Positions 5,356 to 6,404 of a DNA stretch of 6,404 nt are shown piece after piece. Each line of letters begins with the position of its first letter. Position 1 is the stretch's first letter. The notes under the pieces were generated by a model. It did no database searches and was not told where the DNA came from. It saw only the letters and a program-made list of their open reading frames with translations. The stretch is from Halanaerobium sp041694515 (GTDB taxonomy: Bacteria; Bacillota; Halanaerobiia; Halanaerobiales; Halanaerobiaceae): NCBI GenBank assembly GCA_041694515.1, contig JASMSZ010000131.1, forward strand, positions 1 to 6,404, written 5' to 3'. A program made the position numbers and the translations under genes.

Positions 5356-6404
5356 TTAAAACTTTAACATTTTGGCATTGATTGCTACAATCACTGTACT
5401 CATCGACATCAGTACTGCACCTACTGCAGGCGAAATCATAATTCCAAAACCTGCCAGCACACCTGCTGCCAGTGGAATTGCAAAGGCATTATAACCTGTA
5501 GCCCAGAATAAATTCTGAATCATCTTCTTATAGGTTAAGCTGCCAAACTCGATCAGCTTAAGTACATCAAGCGGATCACTTTCTACCAGAATAATATCTG
5601 CCGTTTCGGCAGCTACATCTGTACCTGAACCGATAGCAATCCCGATATCAGCTTTTGCCAGAGCTGGAGCGTCATTTACTCCATCACCGGTCATCGCCAC
5701 AAAATCACCTGCAGCCTGCAGCTCTTCAACTTTTTTCTGCTTCTCGTCGGGTAGTACTTCGGCAAAATAATCAGTTAGACCAAGTTCCTTACTTACATAT
5801 TCTGCAGTTTTCTGATTATCTCCAGTCAACATAGTAACTTTTATTCCTCTATCTTTTAGTTTTTGTACTGCCTCATAGGAACTTTCTCTAATCTGATCTC
5901 CCAGTCTGATCATACCGATTAAGTTTCCAGCTTCTAAAATAAAGATTTCAGTAAATGGTCCTTCTTTTAAAGCACTCTCTGGTATTTCAATCTCGTTTTC
6001 TTTCAGATACCCTGGAGAAACCGCTTTGAAATCTCTGCCGTCAATTTTTCCGATAACACCCTTACCTTTAATTATTTCAAAATCATCGACTTTAATTAGT
6101 TCTACTTCGTTTTCTTCTGCTCTTTTTACAATTCCAGCTGCAATTGTATGTTCTGATTCCTGTTCTAAAGAAGCTTCTTTTTGCAGAATATCCTGCTCAT
6201 TATAATCATCTACAAATGTTTCTACTGTTTCAACTCCAAATTCTCCTTCAGTCAGAGTACCTGTTTTATCAAATAAAACAGTATCAATCTTGCGGGCATT
6301 CTCAAAAGCTGTACGGTTGCGGATTAAAAGCCCGTTTTTGGCAGATAAAGTGGTAGAAACCGCAACTACCAGTGGAATCGCCAGTCCAAGAGCATGAGGA
6401 CAGG
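5356..6404 (-). CDS. copB: CopB-like P1B-type copper/silver-translocating ATPase, C-terminal half (5' end outside window)
   Basis: The frame is open from the window edge to the TAA at 5356-5358, giving 348 residues of a protein normally about 700 long. It starts in membrane helix 6 with CPHALGLAIP; the CPH motif (not CPC) marks the CopB-like P1B-3 group, which exports copper or silver ions across the cytoplasmic membrane. The phosphorylation motif DKTGTLTEG follows (acceptor Asp codon 6268-6270). The nucleotide-binding domain has SEHTIAAGIV, the GKGVIG loop and VSPGYL. Next come MLTGDNQKTA, MTGDGVNDAPALAKADIGIA and the last two helices with YNAFAIPLAAG and MSMSTVIVAINA, again CopB-like. The usual HP dipeptide of the nucleotide domain reads HT here. 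An internal Met at 5911-5913 is not the start, because homologous sequence continues upstream in frame. It has its own terminator and no visible operon link to the genes at its 3' side. Metal specificity is inferred from motifs only. Confidence 0.93.
   Translation of the reverse strand, partial: CPHALGLAIPLVVAVSTTLSAKNGLLIRNRTAFENARKIDTVLFDKTGTLTEGEFGVETVETFVDDYNEQDILQKEASLEQESEHTIAAGIVKRAEENEVELIKVDDFEIIKGKGVIGKIDGRDFKAVSPGYLKENEIEIPESALKEGPFTEIFILEAGNLIGMIRLGDQIRESSYEAVQKLKDRGIKVTMLTGDNQKTAEYVSKELGLTDYFAEVLPDEKQKKVEELQAAGDFVAMTGDGVNDAPALAKADIGIAIGSGTDVAAETADIILVESDPLDVLKLIEFGSLTYKKMIQNLFWATGYNAFAIPLAAGVLAGFGIMISPAVGAVLMSMSTVIVAINAKMLKF

Noticed and set aside
5356..5913. A short stand-alone P-type ATPase gene starting at the Met at 5913
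   Set aside because: The frame continues upstream without a stop to the window edge and encodes the expected ATPase domains, including DKTGT and CPH, so this is one longer gene and not a truncated one.
6144..6356. Plus-strand open frame of 70 codons
   Set aside because: It is antisense to the conserved phosphorylation and nucleotide domains of the CopB-like ATPase and shows no coding evidence of its own.
1..6404. CRISPR arrays, tRNA or rRNA genes, riboswitches
   Set aside because: I saw no regularly spaced repeats, cloverleaf-like sequence or recognisable aptamer on either strand; the only exact non-trivial direct repeat I noticed is the pair at 2125-2179.

Overview
The window is AT-rich, and every gene I can support is on the minus strand. 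Together with anaerobe-type metal and iron-sulfur genes, this suggests a low-GC anaerobic Firmicute. A halophilic Halanaerobiales-like host is my best guess, but it is inferred from gene content and composition; no rRNA or other taxonomic marker is present.

Layout from left to right: (1) 1 to about 1100 is the promoter-proximal part of an IS4-type insertion sequence. Its transposase is broken by an in-frame stop and by an internal deletion with a frame change. (2) 1119-1562 encodes a MarR-type regulator with its own good sigma-A-type promoter. (3) 1711-2091 encodes a small Gly/Arg-rich DUF5320-like protein, with a perfect-consensus promoter, a strong terminator and two 11-bp operator-like repeats around the promoter. 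(4) 4985 down to 2191 is one operon: promoter, a remnant of an Mrp/ApbC-type ATPase gene, a NifX/NifB-like cluster-binding protein, two paralogous MinD-like ATPases that each carry an inserted 2x[4Fe-4S] ferredoxin domain, a second NifX-like protein with a His-rich tail, and a terminator. (5) 4905-5225 is mostly non-coding and holds the operon promoter and possibly a short decayed reading frame. (6) 5226-6404 is the C-terminal half of a CPH-type (CopB-like) copper/silver P-type ATPase and its terminator.

The core of the window is the operon in (4). Paired ferredoxin-MinD ATPases next to NifX-like proteins are known from the orange protein (ORP) gene cluster of Desulfovibrio, where a NifX-like protein carries a Mo-Cu-S cluster. 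By analogy, the two ATPases probably load, or couple ATP hydrolysis and electron transfer to, a metal-sulfur cluster held by the NifX-like proteins. The actual metal and cellular role cannot be read from the sequence. The DUF5320-like gene, often found with such loci, lies just downstream as its own transcription unit, and the marR gene follows it. A similar 11-bp motif lies just downstream of the predicted start sites of both the DUF5320 gene and the operon, so one regulator, possibly the adjacent MarR protein, may control both.
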